From: an uncultured Bacteroidales bacterium
Lineage (GTDB): Bacteria > Bacteroidota > Bacteroidia > Bacteroidales > Bacteroidaceae
NCBI GenBank assembly: GCA_945836755.1
Contig: CAMAMB010000002.1
Span: 1-64,000, forward strand
Length of the DNA: 64,000 bases
Reading direction: 5' to 3'
Below are positions 63,201 through 64,000 of this stretch, in pieces; the stretch's first letter is position 1, and every line of letters begins with the position of its first letter. Both the position numbers and the translations under genes were made by a program. A model generated the notes under the pieces. It ran no database searches. It was not told the origin of the DNA and saw only the letters and a program-made list of their open reading frames with translations.

Positions 63201-64000
63201 TTAGCCTCGTTCCTTACGCTCCTGATAGAGCTTGGGAAGTGGATCCTTATGGGCTTCGTCATAGGCTGCACGGTGGCGGCAGATGTCAATGGCAGCATAA
63301 ATGGCCTGGCGGAAGGAGTCGGGCTTCGCAATGCCTTGGCCGGCGATGTCGTAAGCTGTGCCATGATCGGGGGAAGTACGCACGATGGGAAGCCCTGCGG
63401 TAAAGTTGACACCGTCGCCAAAGGAGAGGGATTTGAGGGCCGTCAGGCCTTGGTCGTGATACATGGCCAGCACGCCGTCAAACTGTTTATAAAGCCCGGC
63501 GCCGAAGAAGCCATCGGCAGCAAAGGGCCCGAAGCAGGTAATGCCCGACTCCATCGTGGCTGTGATAACGGGCTTGATGATCTCCTCCTCTTCAGCGCCT
63601 AACAGACCGCCATCGCCGCTGTGGGGGTTGAGCGAGAGCACAGCGATACGGGGGTTGGAAAGGCCGAAGTCGCGACACAGCGACCTGTGGAAGAGGCGCA
63701 GCTTGTGTTCCACGCTGTCAGCGGTGATGGCCATGGGCACTTCAGACAAGGGCAGATGGGTGGTGACAAGGGCCACCCGCATCAGTTCGTTGAAGAGCAC
63801 CATGAGCACGTTGTCTGCATCATGGGCATCGAGGGGGGAAGCTTCCACCTTATCAGAGGCTTGAGCCGTCGCACTGTTCAGCCTGGCGAAGCGGTCAAGC
63901 AGATACTCTGTGTGGCCCACAAAGTGGAATTCAGGGGAATTCTGAATACCGGCCTTGTTGATGGGAGCCGTCACAAGGGCGTCAATCTCACCTTCACGGA
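63201..64000 (-). CDS. pdxA: 4-hydroxythreonine-4-phosphate dehydrogenase, 5' end outside the window
   Basis: Oxidises 4-phosphohydroxythreonine, giving the substrate PdxJ uses in B6 synthesis. About 266 codons are visible; the ORF-track start (GTG at 63974) is internal, because the frame continues as REGEIDALVTAPINKAG to the window edge. Diagnostic motifs: VTAPINKAG at the left of the visible part, GHTEYLLDRF with the metal His, LSLNPHSGDGGLLGAEE and MYHDQGLTALKSLSFGDGVN with the C-terminal His. The gene is otherwise intact to its stop. The nucleotidyltransferase cluster follows 102 bp downstream. Confidence 0.95.
   Translation of the reverse strand, partial: REGEIDALVTAPINKAGIQNSPEFHFVGHTEYLLDRFARLNSATAQASDKVEASPLDAHDADNVLMVLFNELMRVALVTTHLPLSEVPMAITADSVEHKLRLFHRSLCRDFGLSNPRIAVLSLNPHSGDGGLLGAEEEEIIKPVITATMESGITCFGPFAADGFFGAGLYKQFDGVLAMYHDQGLTALKSLSFGDGVNFTAGLPIVRTSPDHGTAYDIAGQGIAKPDSFRQAIYAAIDICRHRAAYDEAHKDPLPKLYQERKERG

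Overview
The window reads as ordinary chromosome from a Bacteroidales bacterium, probably Prevotellaceae-like, with fairly high GC. Supporting signs are the serC-serA-DUF1015 operon, a DUF4290 gene beside murA-rimM-dxr-rseP, RNase Y next to zapA, the lipoprotein form of TamA (TamL), a DUF5117-type secreted metalloprotease, and promoters of the Bacteroidetes type (TAnnTTTG, sometimes with TTTG about 19 bases upstream). Shine-Dalgarno sequences are not evident before genes. I see no insertion sequence, prophage, integrase, CRISPR array or rRNA operon.

Layout. 1-325: the 3' end of tRNA-Gly and two tRNA-Leu genes closed by a strong terminator. 0.4-6.6 kb: an unknown protein, then (minus strand) serine biosynthesis (serC, serA, DUF1015) and NAD synthetase. 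7.1-9.8 kb: a large 4-alpha-glucanotransferase. 10.3-14.9 kb (minus): a BASS-type transporter, RecG, a DJ-1 family protein and PdxJ. 15-28.4 kb (plus): NAD kinase, an ABC exporter, TsaB, DUF4290, MurA, RimM, Dxr, RseP, three glycosyltransferases and a CyuA-like desulfidase. 28.7-40.9 kb (minus): AmpG-like permease, RNase Y, ZapA, a possible 6S RNA, coiled-coil and unknown proteins, metalloprotease, RlmD, MutY, mannose-1-phosphate guanylyltransferase and DUF1573. 41.5-48.5 kb (plus): RuvC, two unknown proteins, a YgiQ radical SAM frame that continues into a Wzi-like outer-membrane barrel, a lipoprotein and GlyA. 48.8-52.4 kb (minus): rhamnose mutarotase, MBL hydrolase, TamL. 52.6-57.5 kb (plus): RNA methyltransferase, membrane glycosyltransferase, ThiE, ThiC. 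57.5-58.6 kb: a mostly non-coding kilobase. 58.6-64 kb (minus): a five-gene cluster (nucleotidyltransferase, ATP-grasp, CDP-alcohol phosphotransferase, flippase-like protein, HAD protein) behind a partial pdxA.

The genes are mostly housekeeping: vitamin B6 (pdxJ, pdxA), NAD(P) (nadE, nadK), thiamine (thiE, thiC), serine/one-carbon (serC, serA, glyA), envelope (murA, dxr, rseP, tamL, Wzi, glycosyltransferases) and DNA repair (recG, mutY, ruvC).

The most unusual material is not protein coding. Four intergenic regions carry tandem arrays with an exact 22-base period and a shared GTACATC-like core, all in the same orientation. Three of them (10.1, 28.5 and 41.2 kb) belong to one family whose first unit carries the reverse complement of the conserved GGCGACG of the later units; the fourth (57.9 kb) has a different AT-rich body but the same period and core. 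The other leading items are the in-frame YgiQ/Wzi joint and the five-gene 58.6-63.1 kb cluster, which looks like a pathway for a polar lipid or phospho-alcohol conjugate whose product I cannot name. All calls come from reading the sequence and remembered family motifs; no database search was run.
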